Shown here: one piece after another, positions 8,770-18,446 of the stretch
How the letters are laid out: each line of letters opens with the position of its first letter
Position numbering within the stretch: position 1 is the first letter of the stretch
Assembly: GCF_036231945.1 (NCBI RefSeq)
Contig: NZ_CP109599.1
Location: 310,001-374,000, forward strand
Direction of reading: 5' to 3'
Source of the DNA: Streptomyces sp. NBC_01429
GTDB lineage: Bacteria > Actinomycetota > Actinomycetes > Streptomycetales > Streptomycetaceae
Length of the DNA: 64,000 bases
The notes under the pieces: generated by a model
Databases searched by the model: none
Seen by the model: only the letters and a program-made list of their open reading frames with translations
What the model was told of the DNA's origin: nothing
Program-made: the position numbers and the translations under genes

Positions 8770-10365
8770 ATGTCACCGACACCGGCGGACAACACGGACA
8801 GCACAGTCCACACGTTCGACACGTTCGACTATGTGGTGGTCGGGGGCGGTACGGCCGGGTCGGTCGTCGCGGCGCGGCTGAGCGAGGACCCGGACGTCAG
8901 TGTGTGCGTGCTGGAGGCCGGGCCCTCGGACGTGGGTGACGAGAGCATTCTGCGGCTGGACCGGTGGATGGCCCTGCTGGAGTCCGGCTACGACTGGGAC
9001 TACCCCGTGGAACCGCAGGTCAACGGCAACAGCTTCCTGCGGCACGCCCGCGCGAAGGTGCTCGGCGGCTGCTCGTCGCACAACTCCTGCATCGCCTTCT
9101 GGGCACCGGCCGAGGACCTCGACGAGTGGGGCGCGCTGGGCTGTACGGGCTGGAGCGCGGCGGACTGCTTCCCGCTCTACCGGCGGCTGGAGAGCAACGA
9201 CGCGCCCGGGGACCACCACGGCCGCTCGGGACCGGTCACCATCAGGACCGTACCGCCGAACGATCCGTGCGGCCGGGCGCTGCTGGCCGCGTGCGCCGCG
9301 ACGGGGATCCCCGTCACCCCGTTCAACACCGGTACGACGGTGGTGCGCGGTGCGCACTGGTTCCAGATCAACGCCCGGGAGGACGGCACCCGTTCGTCCG
9401 CTTCGGTGTCGTATCTGCACCCGGTCCTGGGCAGTCGGCCGAATCTGGAGATCCGTACCGGGCTCCAGGCCCAACGGCTGACGTTCGGTGCGGGCGGGCG
9501 GTGTACGGGTGTCGAGTATCTGGAGCCGGACACCATCCACACGGGCGCGCTCACGGCGCGGCGCGAGGTGATCGTCTGCTGCGGGGCCATCGACTCGCCG
9601 AAGCTGTTGATGCTGTCGGGCATCGGCCCCGGCGAGCATCTGCGCGACAGCGGGATCGACGTACGGGTGGACTCCCCCGGGGTCGGCTCGCACCTCCAGG
9701 ACCATCCGGAGGGCGTGATCATGTGGGAGGCGAAGCGGCCCATGGTCACCACCTCCACGCAGTGGTGGGAGATCGGGATCTTCGCCCGTACCGAACCGGG
9801 CCTGGACCGGCCGGACTTGATGTTCCACTACGGTTCGGTCCCCTTCGACCTCAACACCTACCGGCGCGGCTATCCGACCACCGACAACGCGTTCTGTCTC
9901 ACCCCGAACGTCACCCGGGCCAGGTCGAGGGGGACGGTACGGCTGCGCAGCCGCGACTTCCGGGACAAGCCGGAGGTCGATCCGCGCTACTTCACGCACG
10001 AGCACGACATCCGGGTGATGACGTACGGGCTGCGGCTGGCCCGGGAGATCGCCGGTCAGGAGGAGATGGCGGAGTGGACCGGTGCGGAGCTGGCGCCGGG
10101 ACCGGCGGCGCGCTCCGACGAGGAGTTGTTCTCGTACATCCGCGCCACGCACAACACGGTCTACCACCCGGCGGGCACGGTGCGGATGGGGGCCCCGGGC
10201 GATCCGGACTCACCGCTGGATCCGTCGCTGCGGGTCAAGGGGGTCGGCGGACTGCGGGTGGCGGACGCGTCGGTGATGCCGTTTCTGCCCGCGGTCAATC
10301 CGTGCATCACCACGATGATGATCGGTGAGAAGTGCGCCGATCTGATCAAGCACGGCCCCGCCTGA
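8770..10365 (+). CDS. codA: Choline oxidase (GMC oxidoreductase)
   Basis: This 531-residue FAD flavoprotein begins with the Rossmann motif YVVVGGGTAGSVVAARL. From memory of the Arthrobacter globiformis enzyme, the similarity is extensive. GGCSSHNS carries the FAD-linking His (residue 104 here). STQWWEIGIF and HYGSVPFD line the choline pocket. The catalytic pair falls at His466 (YHPAGT) and Asn510 (VNPC), the same numbers as in the Arthrobacter enzyme. It should oxidise choline through betaine aldehyde to glycine betaine with O2, giving H2O2. It lies 28 bp after the permease gene. A choline dehydrogenase is less likely given these motifs. Confidence 0.9.
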   Translation: MSPTPADNTDSTVHTFDTFDYVVVGGGTAGSVVAARLSEDPDVSVCVLEAGPSDVGDESILRLDRWMALLESGYDWDYPVEPQVNGNSFLRHARAKVLGGCSSHNSCIAFWAPAEDLDEWGALGCTGWSAADCFPLYRRLESNDAPGDHHGRSGPVTIRTVPPNDPCGRALLAACAATGIPVTPFNTGTTVVRGAHWFQINAREDGTRSSASVSYLHPVLGSRPNLEIRTGLQAQRLTFGAGGRCTGVEYLEPDTIHTGALTARREVIVCCGAIDSPKLLMLSGIGPGEHLRDSGIDVRVDSPGVGSHLQDHPEGVIMWEAKRPMVTTSTQWWEIGIFARTEPGLDRPDLMFHYGSVPFDLNTYRRGYPTTDNAFCLTPNVTRARSRGTVRLRSRDFRDKPEVDPRYFTHEHDIRVMTYGLRLAREIAGQEEMAEWTGAELAPGPAARSDEELFSYIRATHNTVYHPAGTVRMGAPGDPDSPLDPSLRVKGVGGLRVADASVMPFLPAVNPCITTMMIGEKCADLIKHGPA

Positions 10366-10472
10366 TCCGGCCCGCCGCCGCTCGGGCAACCCGCTCGCAA
10401 CGTACGGGTGCCTAGCGTGCGGGGCGGGCGTCGTCCGACGGCGGGCGGCGCGGAATTCGGGAGGCCACGGAG

Positions 10473-11996
10473 ATGACCCGGTACACAGCGCCCGGCAGCG
10501 AGGGCGCCATCGTCTCGTACGAGTCCCGCTACGACCACTGGATCGGCGGGGAGTACGTTCCGCCGGCCCGCGGCCAGTACTTCGAGAACCCCAGCCCGGT
10601 CCACGGCCGCCCCTTCACCGAGATCGCCCGCGGCACCGCCGAGGACGTGGAACGGGCCCTGGACGCGGCGCACGGCGCTGCCCCCGGCTGGGCGAGGACG
10701 TCCGCGACGGACCGGGCCGGGGTGCTGAACCGGATCGCCGACCGGATGGAGGCGCACCTGGAGGAACTGGCGGTCGCGGAGAGCTGGGAGAACGGCAAGC
10801 CGGTACGGGAGACCCTGGCCGCCGACATCCCGCTGGCCATCGACCACTTCCGCTACTTCGCCGGCGCGCTGCGGGCGCAGGAGGGGACGCTCAGCGAGAT
10901 CGACGACGACACCGTCGCGTACCACTTCCACGAACCGCTGGGTGTGGTGGCGCAGATCATCCCGTGGAACTTCCCGATCCTGATGGCGGCCTGGAAGCTG
11001 GCGCCGGCCCTGGCGGCGGGCAACGCCGTCGTCATCAAACCGGCCGAGCAGACCCCGGCGTCGATCCACATCTGGATGAGCCTGGTCGCCGATCTGCTGC
11101 CGCCCGGCGTCGTCAACATCATCAACGGCTTCGGCCCCGAGGCGGGCAAGCCGCTGGCGTCCAGCCCGCGCGTGGCGAAGGTCTCCTTCACCGGGGAGAC
11201 GGCGACGGGGCGGCTGATCATGCAGTACGCCTCGCAGAACCTCAAACCGGTCACCCTGGAGCTGGGCGGCAAGAGCCCGAACCTCTTCTTCGACGACGTA
11301 TGGGCCGCCGACGACGACTTCCGTGACAAGGCGCTCGAAGGCTTCACCATGTTCGCCCTCAACCAGGGCGAGGTCTGCACCTGTCCCTCGCGCGCCCTCG
11401 TCCAGAGCGGCAACTACGGCGATTTCCTGAAGGCCGCCGTGGCCCGTACGGAGGCCATCGTCCCCGGCAACCCGCTGGACACGGACACCATGATCGGCGC
11501 GCAGGCGTCCGACGACCAGCTCCGGAAGATCCTCTCGTATCTGGACATCGGCCGGCAGGAAGGCGCCAAGTTGCTGACGGGCGGTCAGCGCATCGAGTAC
11601 GACGGCGAACTGGCGGGCGGCTACTACGTCCAGCCGACCATCTTCGAGGGCAACAACCGGATGCGCATCTTCCAGGAGGAGATCTTCGGCCCCGTCCTCG
11701 CCGTCACCTCCTTCAACGACTTCGACGACGCCATCAAGACGGCCAACGACACCCCGTACGGCCTGGGCGCCGGCGTCTGGACCCGCGACACCAACACCGC
11801 CTACCGCGCGGGCCGCGCCATCCGGGCGGGGCGCGTCTGGACCAACTGCTACCACGCCTACCCGGCCCACGCGGCGTTCGGGGGCTACAAGCAGTCGGGG
11901 ATCGGGCGGGAGAACCACCGGATGATGCTGGATCACTACCAGCAGACGAAGAATCTGCTGGTGTCGTACTCGCCGAAGAAGCTGGGCTTCTTCTAG
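10473..11996 (+). CDS. Aldehyde dehydrogenase (ExaC/AcoD-type, NAD+)
   Basis: A complete 507-residue aldehyde dehydrogenase. It differs from the first dehydrogenase in this operon by the longer N-terminus ([16 protein letters not shown]) and the [13 protein letters not shown] active-site segment typical of the acetaldehyde/chloroacetaldehyde group. The catalytic Cys is residue 302 and the general base Glu is near 262 (LELGGKSPN). It ends the choline run, 107 bp after choline oxidase, and is followed at once by a strong hairpin. It may remove short aldehydes or share in betaine-aldehyde oxidation. Confidence 0.9.
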   Translation: MTRYTAPGSEGAIVSYESRYDHWIGGEYVPPARGQYFENPSPVHGRPFTEIARGTAEDVERALDAAHGAAPGWARTSATDRAGVLNRIADRMEAHLEELAVAESWENGKPVRETLAADIPLAIDHFRYFAGALRAQEGTLSEIDDDTVAYHFHEPLGVVAQIIPWNFPILMAAWKLAPALAAGNAVVIKPAEQTPASIHIWMSLVADLLPPGVVNIINGFGPEAGKPLASSPRVAKVSFTGETATGRLIMQYASQNLKPVTLELGGKSPNLFFDDVWAADDDFRDKALEGFTMFALNQGEVCTCPSRALVQSGNYGDFLKAAVARTEAIVPGNPLDTDTMIGAQASDDQLRKILSYLDIGRQEGAKLLTGGQRIEYDGELAGGYYVQPTIFEGNNRMRIFQEEIFGPVLAVTSFNDFDDAIKTANDTPYGLGAGVWTRDTNTAYRAGRAIRAGRVWTNCYHAYPAHAAFGGYKQSGIGRENHRMMLDHYQQTKNLLVSYSPKKLGFF

Positions 11997-12007
11997 GGGC
12001 CTGAGAA

Positions 12008-12046
12008 AGGGCGCCTGAACAGGTGTTTCACCTGTTCAGGCGCCCT
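12008..12046 (+). terminator. Intrinsic terminator-like hairpin after the choline operon
   Basis: A perfect 18-bp stem (AGGGCGCCTGAACAGGTG) with a TTT loop begins 11 nt after the aldehyde dehydrogenase stop. There is no strong T tract, as is usual for streptomycete I-shaped terminators. It marks the boundary between the ordered left segment and the mosaic region. Confidence 0.85.
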
Positions 12047-12049
12047 CTC

Positions 12050-12766
12050 TGGAGCGCATCTTGAGCCACGGGGTGGAGTGCGCAGTGACTCCCGCCATGG
12101 CCCACCGCTACCCCACCCCTGACCAAGGGCGAGTTCATCGAGAGTCGATGTCGCCTCGCACGCACACCCCCATGTGATGTTGTTGTGCGCGGAAGGATCG
12201 ACGCAGTTCCGGCACCATTGCGGAACAGGCGCCCATCGGGTGCGACACCGAAACTCTCTATGTGCTCGCGCGCTATGCGCACCAGCACAGGCGGGACGGG
12301 CACGGGTCTCGTCGCCCTGGCCGTCCGTCGCTTCAGTGAGTGGACCTCGTGAACGGCACCGTTGCGCATGGCCGGCTGCCGGGCCATCGCCTGTCCGCCC
12401 GGGTGACGAGGGGGCGGGCTAGACATTGAAGCGGAACTCCACCGCCCTGCGTCACGGACTCATGGACCTCCACGCGAGCCGCCCAAACCGGTGAGCTATC
12501 AGCTCTGGCACAGCAGCCCGCAGGGGCCGACCTGACGAGTTGAAGCGCATCGGCCAACACGTGACCAGCGCGTGACCAGTAGCGGCCAGGAACAGGCAGA
12601 GACACCCAGATGGGGCCAGGTCTCGTACCAACGCCGTCCAGCTTGGGCCGGGTCGGAGCTGTCATGGGCTTCTCGTGAGCATGTTGATGCTGACGGTGGC
12701 TGTCGACCGGGAGATTGCTGGCTGCGCAGTTTGCCTCGAAGATGGCGAGGGCAGGCGGAGCAGGCT
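12050..12766. other. Gene-poor junction region
   Basis: Apart from an integrase remnant and a possible 24-bp gene-tail match at 12419-12442 (see findings), I see no supported gene. Several frames are open only because of high GC content. Confidence 0.6.
12204..12336 (-). pseudogene. Tyrosine integrase remnant
   Basis: The minus strand encodes LKRRTARATRPVPVPPVLV followed by REHIESFGVAPDGRLFRN. In streptomycete phage-type integrases this corresponds to the strand leading into the catalytic C-terminal half (typical text: LKRRTA.ATRPVPIPP.LV..LR.H...FG.APDGRLF). The catalytic R-H-R-Y residues that should follow are absent, so it is a short internal relic. Confidence 0.7.
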
Positions 12767-14005
12767 TCATGTGGTGCCTGCTGCCCGGCGCTTCCTGCTG
12801 GTGTGGGTGCGGTCGGTGGTCCAGGCGAGCGCGGCGATGACGGGGAAGGCCGCCGCGGTGAGGGTGACCGCATGCCAGTTGCCCAAGTGGTAAGCAAGGG
12901 TGCTGAGTTGGGAGCCGATGGCGCCGCCGATGAAGAAGGTGGCGATGTAGACGCTGGTGATCCGGGCGCGGGCGTCTGCGTCGAGTTGGTAGATGGTGTG
13001 CTGTCCGAAGATCAGGGAGCACTGCACGGCGCAGTCCAGGAGGACTGCGGCGGCGGCGAGGACGAGGATCTGGTGGGCGGCCAGGCCGGCCCAGATGAGG
13101 GTGGCGAAGGCGAGCAGGCAGGTCACGGGGGTGAGCCGGTGGGCGAGCCCTCGGTCGGCGAGGCGGCCCGCGAGAGGGGCGACGAGCGCGCCGGCTGCGC
13201 CGACGAAAGCGAACAGGCCGACCTGGAGCTGGGAGTAGTTGTACGGCGCGGCGGTCAGGACGTAGGAGATGGTCGTCCAGAACGCGCTGAAGGCGGCGAA
13301 CATGCAGGCGTGATAGAAGGACCGGCGGCGCAGCCGCGGGTGCACGCGTATCAGGCGGGCCATGGAACGCAGCAGCGCGGTGTAGGAATCGGTGCTGGTG
13401 GGGGCCCGGTGGGGCAGCGCGCGGCGCAGGACAAGGGCCAGGATCGCCATCAGGGCGGCGGAGACCAGGTAGACGGTGCGCCAGCCCGCGACGTCCGCGA
13501 GCAGGCTGCCGACGGTGCGGGAGAGCAGGATCCCGGCGAGCAGTCCGCTCATGACCTTGCCCACCACGGCGCCGCGCAGGTGAGCGGGGGCGAGGCCGGC
13601 GGCGTAGGGGACGAGGACCTGTGCGACGACGGAGGTGGCGCCCGCGACGAGCGCGGCGATGAGCAGGACGGTGAAGGTGGGGGCGAGGCCGCCGGTGGCC
13701 ATGGCCAGGGCCGTGACGGTGAGCAGGACGGAGACCAGACGGGAGTTCTCGATGCGGTCGCCGAGGGGGACCAGAAACGCCATACCGGCGGCGTAGCCGA
13801 GCTGGGTCAGGGTGATCAGCAGGCCGGCGGTCGAGTCCTGGAGCTGGAAGGTCCGGCGCAGCATCTCCAGGAGCGGCTGGGCGTAGTAGAGGTTGGCCAC
13901 GGTCAGCCCGCAGGATGTGGCCAGGAGTACGACCAGCCAGCCGGGCAGGGCTTCCTGTCGCGCGTTTGACTCCGGTGTGGCACGGGCGGCTGCGGGCACG
14001 GGCAT
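12767..14005 (-). CDS. MFS drug-efflux transporter
   Basis: A 412-residue transporter with about 12 hydrophobic segments. The first helix (GWLVVLLATSCGLTVANLYYAQPLLEML in two parts) and the loop GDRIENSRLVSVL match the DHA1/YnfM-like major facilitator family. I place the start at ATG 14005, preceded by GGAG. It is divergent from a MarR gene, with a palindrome between them, so repression relieved by a toxic ligand is likely. The substrate is unknown. Confidence 0.9.
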   Translation of the reverse strand: MPVPAAARATPESNARQEALPGWLVVLLATSCGLTVANLYYAQPLLEMLRRTFQLQDSTAGLLITLTQLGYAAGMAFLVPLGDRIENSRLVSVLLTVTALAMATGGLAPTFTVLLIAALVAGATSVVAQVLVPYAAGLAPAHLRGAVVGKVMSGLLAGILLSRTVGSLLADVAGWRTVYLVSAALMAILALVLRRALPHRAPTSTDSYTALLRSMARLIRVHPRLRRRSFYHACMFAAFSAFWTTISYVLTAAPYNYSQLQVGLFAFVGAAGALVAPLAGRLADRGLAHRLTPVTCLLAFATLIWAGLAAHQILVLAAAAVLLDCAVQCSLIFGQHTIYQLDADARARITSVYIATFFIGGAIGSQLSTLAYHLGNWHAVTLTAAAFPVIAALAWTTDRTHTSRKRRAAGTT

Positions 14006-14149
14006 GCTCTGTCTCCGGATACGGACGTGGGGAGAGGCGGAAGCCGAGTCGACTTCACAGATCGGCCCGGCCCAGGACCTGTGCCCTGGCCTGAAACTGA
14101 CACCCCGATCGCTGGAGCGAGCAGCCGACCGGTCTGGAATCAGGACCGT

Positions 14150-14167
14150 ATTGAACTTTGGTTCAAT
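14150..14167. promoter_or_regulatory. Probable MarR operator
   Basis: A palindrome with 7-bp arms (ATTGAAC and GTTCAAT) and a 4-bp centre lies 19 bp before the MarR start, in the shared promoter region with the MFS gene. Size and position fit a MarR dimer site that would control both genes. Confidence 0.75.
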
Positions 14168-14186
14168 ATAGAACGCGACGAGTATC

Positions 14187-14639
14187 ATGTCAACCATGAA
14201 GAACTCGGGCGACCCGCTGCCTCAGGGGATCGAAATCGGTGCACTGTCCAGGATCATTCGGCACCACTTCGCCGACCGGATCGAGCAGGTCATCCACCCT
14301 CTGGGGCTCACCCTCGGGCAGTGGACGGTGCTGCGGGAGCTGAAGCGGACACCCGGCGCCTCCGCTTCAGAGCTCGCGCGCGCCGCGGTCCACACGCCGC
14401 AGGCCGTCAGCCGTCTCGTCCGGACCCTGCAGGAGGAGGGACTGGTGGAGCGCTCCCCGGCCCGGGGCCGGGTGGTGGACAACCATCTCACGGCCAAGGG
14501 ACACAAGGTGATGGATGAGACCTTCATCCAGATCGAGGCCCGGCTGGCTCCGGCACTGGAGAAGTTCGACAGGGCCAACACCGAGGAGTTCCGCCGGCTG
14601 TCTCATCTCCTCATCCAAGCCCTGGAAGACCCGGCCTGA
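14187..14639 (+). CDS. MarR-family transcriptional regulator
   Basis: This 150-residue protein has the MarR winged helix: LGQWTVLRELKRTPGASASELARAAVHTPQAVSRLVRTL (recognition helix around residues 60-75) and the wing EGLVERSPARGRVVDNHLT. It is transcribed away from the MFS transporter and likely autoregulates through the intervening palindrome. A second in-frame ATG at 14196 is possible; neither start has a strong ribosome site. Confidence 0.9.
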   Translation: MSTMKNSGDPLPQGIEIGALSRIIRHHFADRIEQVIHPLGLTLGQWTVLRELKRTPGASASELARAAVHTPQAVSRLVRTLQEEGLVERSPARGRVVDNHLTAKGHKVMDETFIQIEARLAPALEKFDRANTEEFRRLSHLLIQALEDPA

Positions 14640-14753
14640 GCCGGATACCCGGGGCCCACACGTAGGTGGTCGCTGCCCCCGTACACGAGGCGAGGAAATG
14701 TCCTGTGGACCGGCGATGCGCGACGGAGAACCCTTTACGCGGACGGCTGCCGT

Positions 14754-16031
14754 TCAGGGAGCAGCGGTGGTGACGTCCACATCGGTGATGGCCGCGTCGG
14801 GATGCCGCACCCCCGTCAGTACCTGGTCCTGCCCGGTGTCGCCGAGGAGGTAGCGGCGGAAGAAGACACCGAGGTACGTGGTGGCGACATGTCGCTGCTG
14901 CGGCTCGGTCAGCTGCCTGGCGGGCGCCGCACCCTCACGGTCAGTGCACTGCCCGGGGTGTCCTTCCACCGGTGTGGCGTCGTCGGAGGCCGCGATCTGA
15001 CGGCTCTGAGGCGACCACTGCGTGTTGAAGTAGTTGTGGTTCGCCCCGTGGATCGCGAACCGGTAGAAGCCGCTCCGGTTCCCCTTGGCCGCGTCGGCCG
15101 CGAACCAGAGTGCCTCACCGCCGACCTGTCCGTCGCATGTTCCCCGAAAGGTGGCGAAGGGGGTCTTGGTGATCGTGTAGTCGGACATGTTCTCCGTCAT
15201 CACGTTGTAGGCGGGCGCCACAGCCGCCACCGCCTTGACCTCGACGCCTTCGGGCCACTGCCTTCGATGGCTGTCAGCCGCCTGCCAGGTGGCCCCGGCC
15301 CCCGCCCTGGAATGCCCCATGATCCCCACGTTGCCCATGTCCACGTGGTGGGCGAAGCCGACGCGTCGCGCCGCTCCGGTCGCCGGGTCGGCGAACTTCC
15401 CGGCGAGCTCACCCTTGCCCGTGGAGCTGAGCTCCTGCCACATGCGCAGATGCTGGTTGATGAGATCCGCCCGCGTGGCAGCGTTGTCATCCCCCCACAC
15501 GGAGGAGGCGTTGATGCCGTTGGCGCCGACCGAGACGACGACAAACCCCTGATCGGCCAACCTGCGGCCCAGGTAGTCGTATCCGCGCTCGCTGGGCAGG
15601 GCGGGTGTTCCCGACGCACACGGCCAGGCGGACAGCTTGGCATTGGCAGCTTCATACCCGGCGTCGTCACCATTGTGCTCGGCAGCTGTGCGCGCTGTGT
15701 CTGCCGTCCGGTCGGCGCAGGTGTCGTGCAAGCCGTGCAGCATCACAATCAGTGGATGCCGCCCCGTGCCCAGGTCGGCGGGATAGTGCACCACCCCGGT
15801 CAGCTCGACCGGTTGACCGGTCTGTGGCAGGCGCCAGGCATCATTGCCCAAGTCGTAGCGGACCGTCCTGGTGGAGACGGACGAAGGCACCGTGCTCCGT
15901 CCCGTCGCCTCGTTCGGTGCCGCGGCACCGGTTGCATCCGTATACGTGAAGGCCGCTGCTGCGGCGGACAGCACCGCCGCCGACAGGGCCAGCAGACGAG
16001 CCGAAGCCCTCGTGCGTTTGTGTCGCCTCAT
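14754..16031 (-). CDS. Secreted alpha/beta hydrolase
   Basis: A 425-residue exported esterase/lipase-like protein. The N-terminus (RRHKRTRASARLLALSAAVL, then SAAAAAF) is a signal peptide with charged and hydrophobic parts. The HGLHD segment resembles an oxyanion loop, and GHSRAGAG near residue 230 carries the nucleophile Ser. The substrate cannot be read from the sequence. It lies head-to-tail, 86 bp downstream, with a lipoprotein hydrolase on the same strand. Confidence 0.85.
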   Translation of the reverse strand: MRRHKRTRASARLLALSAAVLSAAAAAFTYTDATGAAAPNEATGRSTVPSSVSTRTVRYDLGNDAWRLPQTGQPVELTGVVHYPADLGTGRHPLIVMLHGLHDTCADRTADTARTAAEHNGDDAGYEAANAKLSAWPCASGTPALPSERGYDYLGRRLADQGFVVVSVGANGINASSVWGDDNAATRADLINQHLRMWQELSSTGKGELAGKFADPATGAARRVGFAHHVDMGNVGIMGHSRAGAGATWQAADSHRRQWPEGVEVKAVAAVAPAYNVMTENMSDYTITKTPFATFRGTCDGQVGGEALWFAADAAKGNRSGFYRFAIHGANHNYFNTQWSPQSRQIAASDDATPVEGHPGQCTDREGAAPARQLTEPQQRHVATTYLGVFFRRYLLGDTGQDQVLTGVRHPDAAITDVDVTTAAP

Positions 16032-16117
16032 CGTGTCTCCCTCGGTGAGTACAGGGACGGCCCGGAGCGTCCGGTCCCGCTCGTGGCCGTTGCCCGGGGT
16101 GAAGGTGAAGGCCGTCC

Positions 16118-17047
16118 TCAGCGGGCGGCGGCGTAGGAATCCGTCACGAACTGGATGACCCGGTCCCGCAACGCGGCTCCTGAAGCACCTGCCCGCCCGA
16201 TCATGTCCGTTCCGTGGAATCCGCTCTTGTCGATGACCAGTTCCTTCTTGCGGGCAACGGAGGCCGCGTAGACCTCACGGACCTGCTTCTCCACCGCCCC
16301 CTCCATGTCACCGGGCGACACCACAAGAAGCGTCGGAACGCTCAGCTTCCTCACCGCCGCCACGCCGTCCGCCCCGAGGCAACGGGCAGGCGAGGACATC
16401 ATCAACAGGCCCACCACCCGCAAGGGCGTGTCAACCCCGGCGACCGCTGCCGTCGTCCCCCCGCACGACGCTCCCGCCAGGAACACCCTCTTCGCGCCGA
16501 CGCGCCGCAGTTCCGCCAGTCCGGCACGGGCATCTCGGTCAATGTGCTCGTTGACGGCCGTTTTCTGGGACGCACCGTGATTGCGGTACTCGGGGATCAC
16601 CACGTGATAGCCACGCTTCGCCAACTGCCGCCCGATGTCGACGAACGAACAGACGTTGTAGCCCTGCTCGTGATCCAGAAGAACACCGTCGGGCCCCTCC
16701 CCCAGGACCAGCGCCGACAGACGCACCCCATCGCTGGTCGTCAGCGTCGTGGCTTTGCTCCTCAGGTCCTCGGGCACGCACGTGTTGACGAGATACCCCC
16801 GCGCCGTGCGCACCGTGCGGTCGGGAGAGCTCGGCTCGTACGAGGCCGGCTCATGATCCGGCGGTGCGGCGGGAGCACTGCTCCGTGCCCCGGAGGGCAC
16901 CGGAGCGGCGGACGTCGCAGCTTCCGCTTCCGGGTCACGCCCGGACCCGCCGGCCGGGCTCGCACAGCCCGACACCAGGCCCAGGCACACCAGCACGGCG
17001 ACGGCAGCAGCTCTGACTCTCAGCACAGTCTTCCTCAGGTCTCGCAT
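16118..17047 (-). CDS. Alpha/beta hydrolase lipoprotein
   Basis: A 309-residue protein, using the ATG at 17047 that opens a compact lipoprotein signal (RKTVLRVRAAAVAVLVCLG) with lipobox LVSGC. After an acidic/Pro-rich linker it has a hydrolase domain with the nucleophile elbow GASCGG and a GTD...D/H pattern near the end. It is probably membrane-anchored and acts on the outer face. It precedes the secreted hydrolase, so the two may form an operon. Confidence 0.8.
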   Translation of the reverse strand: MRDLRKTVLRVRAAAVAVLVCLGLVSGCASPAGGSGRDPEAEAATSAAPVPSGARSSAPAAPPDHEPASYEPSSPDRTVRTARGYLVNTCVPEDLRSKATTLTTSDGVRLSALVLGEGPDGVLLDHEQGYNVCSFVDIGRQLAKRGYHVVIPEYRNHGASQKTAVNEHIDRDARAGLAELRRVGAKRVFLAGASCGGTTAAVAGVDTPLRVVGLLMMSSPARCLGADGVAAVRKLSVPTLLVVSPGDMEGAVEKQVREVYAASVARKKELVIDKSGFHGTDMIGRAGASGAALRDRVIQFVTDSYAAAR

Positions 17048-17452
17048 CCGACGGCGACGTGTCCCGCGCATGCCGGACACGCACATCCGCACCGGATCGG
17101 AACATCCCTTACGCCTTGACAGACGTGCGGACCTGCCCGAGGTTGCAGGCCGCGACGATCAATGTTCCGGAAGCGGGAGACGGACAGGCCACGCCACGGC
17201 CGCACGCCCGCACCGCGCGGTGAACTGCAACCTGTCGGCGCCCCACACGTCCTTCCCAGTAGAGGGCGCCCCCCTTGAAATCCCTGAACCGCTCGATTCA
17301 CGCACTAGGTTGACGCATATGCCAGAAATATCCCGCCGGGAAACCATCCGTGGCAGCATCCGCCCGACGTCCCCACGGCGCCCCAGACCGGATGACGGCC
17401 GACACACACAGCGTCAGGACGTCACCACCCCGCCCGCGAGGAAAAGACGCTG

Positions 17453-18058
17453 ATGGCTGCCGTTTCCGCCTGTGAAGGTGCTTTCCCGCGCAGCCGGTGG
17501 CGATGGCTACTGGCCCGCCTCTCCCACGACCGAAACAGATCGGACCTCGAAGGCCGGCTGTCCGGCACAGCGTCGGAGGAAATCGACAGACTGTACCGCC
17601 ACCGCAGGCTCGACCTCGTGCGCCTGGCCGTCCTCCTGGTCGACGACATCCCCACAGCCGAGGACGTCGTCCAGGAAGCCTTCGCGGCCCTCTACCGACG
17701 ACACGGCAACACCCTCGACAACATCGCCAACCCCGAAGCGTACATACGGCGCAGCGTGGTCAACACCTCCAGGGACGTGCTGCGCAGGAGGCGCACCGTG
17801 CGCGCCTACATCCCCCCGCGCATCCTCCCCGCTCCACCACCGGAAGAAGAGATCCTTCTCAAGGAAGAACACCAGGAAGTGCTGCGGGCGCTGAGACTGC
17901 TCACCCTGCGCCAGCGGGAGGTCCTCGTCCTCAGGTACTGGTCGAACATGTCCGAAGCGGACATCGCAGCAGCCTTGGACCTGTCTCGGGGTGCAGTGAA
18001 GTCCACAGCGAGTCGAGCACTCACGGCTCTGGCCAGAAGACTGAAGGAGACGCCATGA
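17453..18058 (+). CDS. ECF/SigE-family RNA polymerase sigma factor
   Basis: A 201-residue sigma-70-family protein. Region 2 (FAALYRRHGNTLDNIANPEAYIRRSVVNTSRD, with VLLVDDIPTAEDVVQEAF before it) and region 4 (LTLRQREVLVLRYWSNMSEADIAAAL followed by SRGAVKSTASRAL) are both complete. A GAGGAAAAG site precedes the start. Its last bases overlap the start of a small one-TM protein (ATGA), the usual arrangement of a sigma factor with its regulator. Confidence 0.92.
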   Translation: MAAVSACEGAFPRSRWRWLLARLSHDRNRSDLEGRLSGTASEEIDRLYRHRRLDLVRLAVLLVDDIPTAEDVVQEAFAALYRRHGNTLDNIANPEAYIRRSVVNTSRDVLRRRRTVRAYIPPRILPAPPPEEEILLKEEHQEVLRALRLLTLRQREVLVLRYWSNMSEADIAAALDLSRGAVKSTASRALTALARRLKETP

Positions 18059-18363
18059 CAGCCGTCGAGGACCGCCTTCGCGCCACACTGCACGCCCGAG
18101 CCAACCAAGTCACCGCCCTCCGACCGGCTTTCCCACCATCGCCCCGCGCACGGACTGTCATCCGCCCCCGACTGCGCAAGGCTGCGGCAGTCCTTCTGGT
18201 CGCAGCCTTGGCAGCGGTCCTCCTCGTGCTGCCCCGGCTCCTCTCTCAGGGCGACCCATCAGTCCCCGCCGACACTCCCCCACCCGCTAGCCCGAGCAAC
18301 AGAACGTCACCTTCACCCGCCTCTCCCCCACCAGACGAGGCTCCCAGACCTATCGCACCGTAG
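18055..18363 (+). CDS. Small single-TM protein, putative anti-sigma partner
   Basis: This 102-residue protein is translationally coupled to the sigma factor. It has a short basic cytosolic head (about 38 residues), one strongly hydrophobic helix (residues 42-60, AAAVLLVAALAAVLLVLP) and a Pro/Ser-rich extracytoplasmic tail. No zinc-binding HxxxCxxC motif is seen, so it is not a classical ZAS anti-sigma factor. The role is inferred from coupling and topology only. Confidence 0.75.
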   Translation: MTAVEDRLRATLHARANQVTALRPAFPPSPRARTVIRPRLRKAAAVLLVAALAAVLLVLPRLLSQGDPSVPADTPPPASPSNRTSPSPASPPPDEAPRPIAP

Positions 18364-18446
18364 AGCAGCCGCAGCCGGGGCCGCGGCTGCCTGCCTCACG
18401 CCCTCCGCTCAGCGGCCTCCCCATCCGTCCCTCCCTCTTTTCGCGC

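Noticed and set aside
12572..13969. 465-residue plus-strand frame opposite the MFS gene
   Set aside because: Gly/Glu/Asp-rich mirror of the hydrophobic MFS protein, with no start signal or domain.
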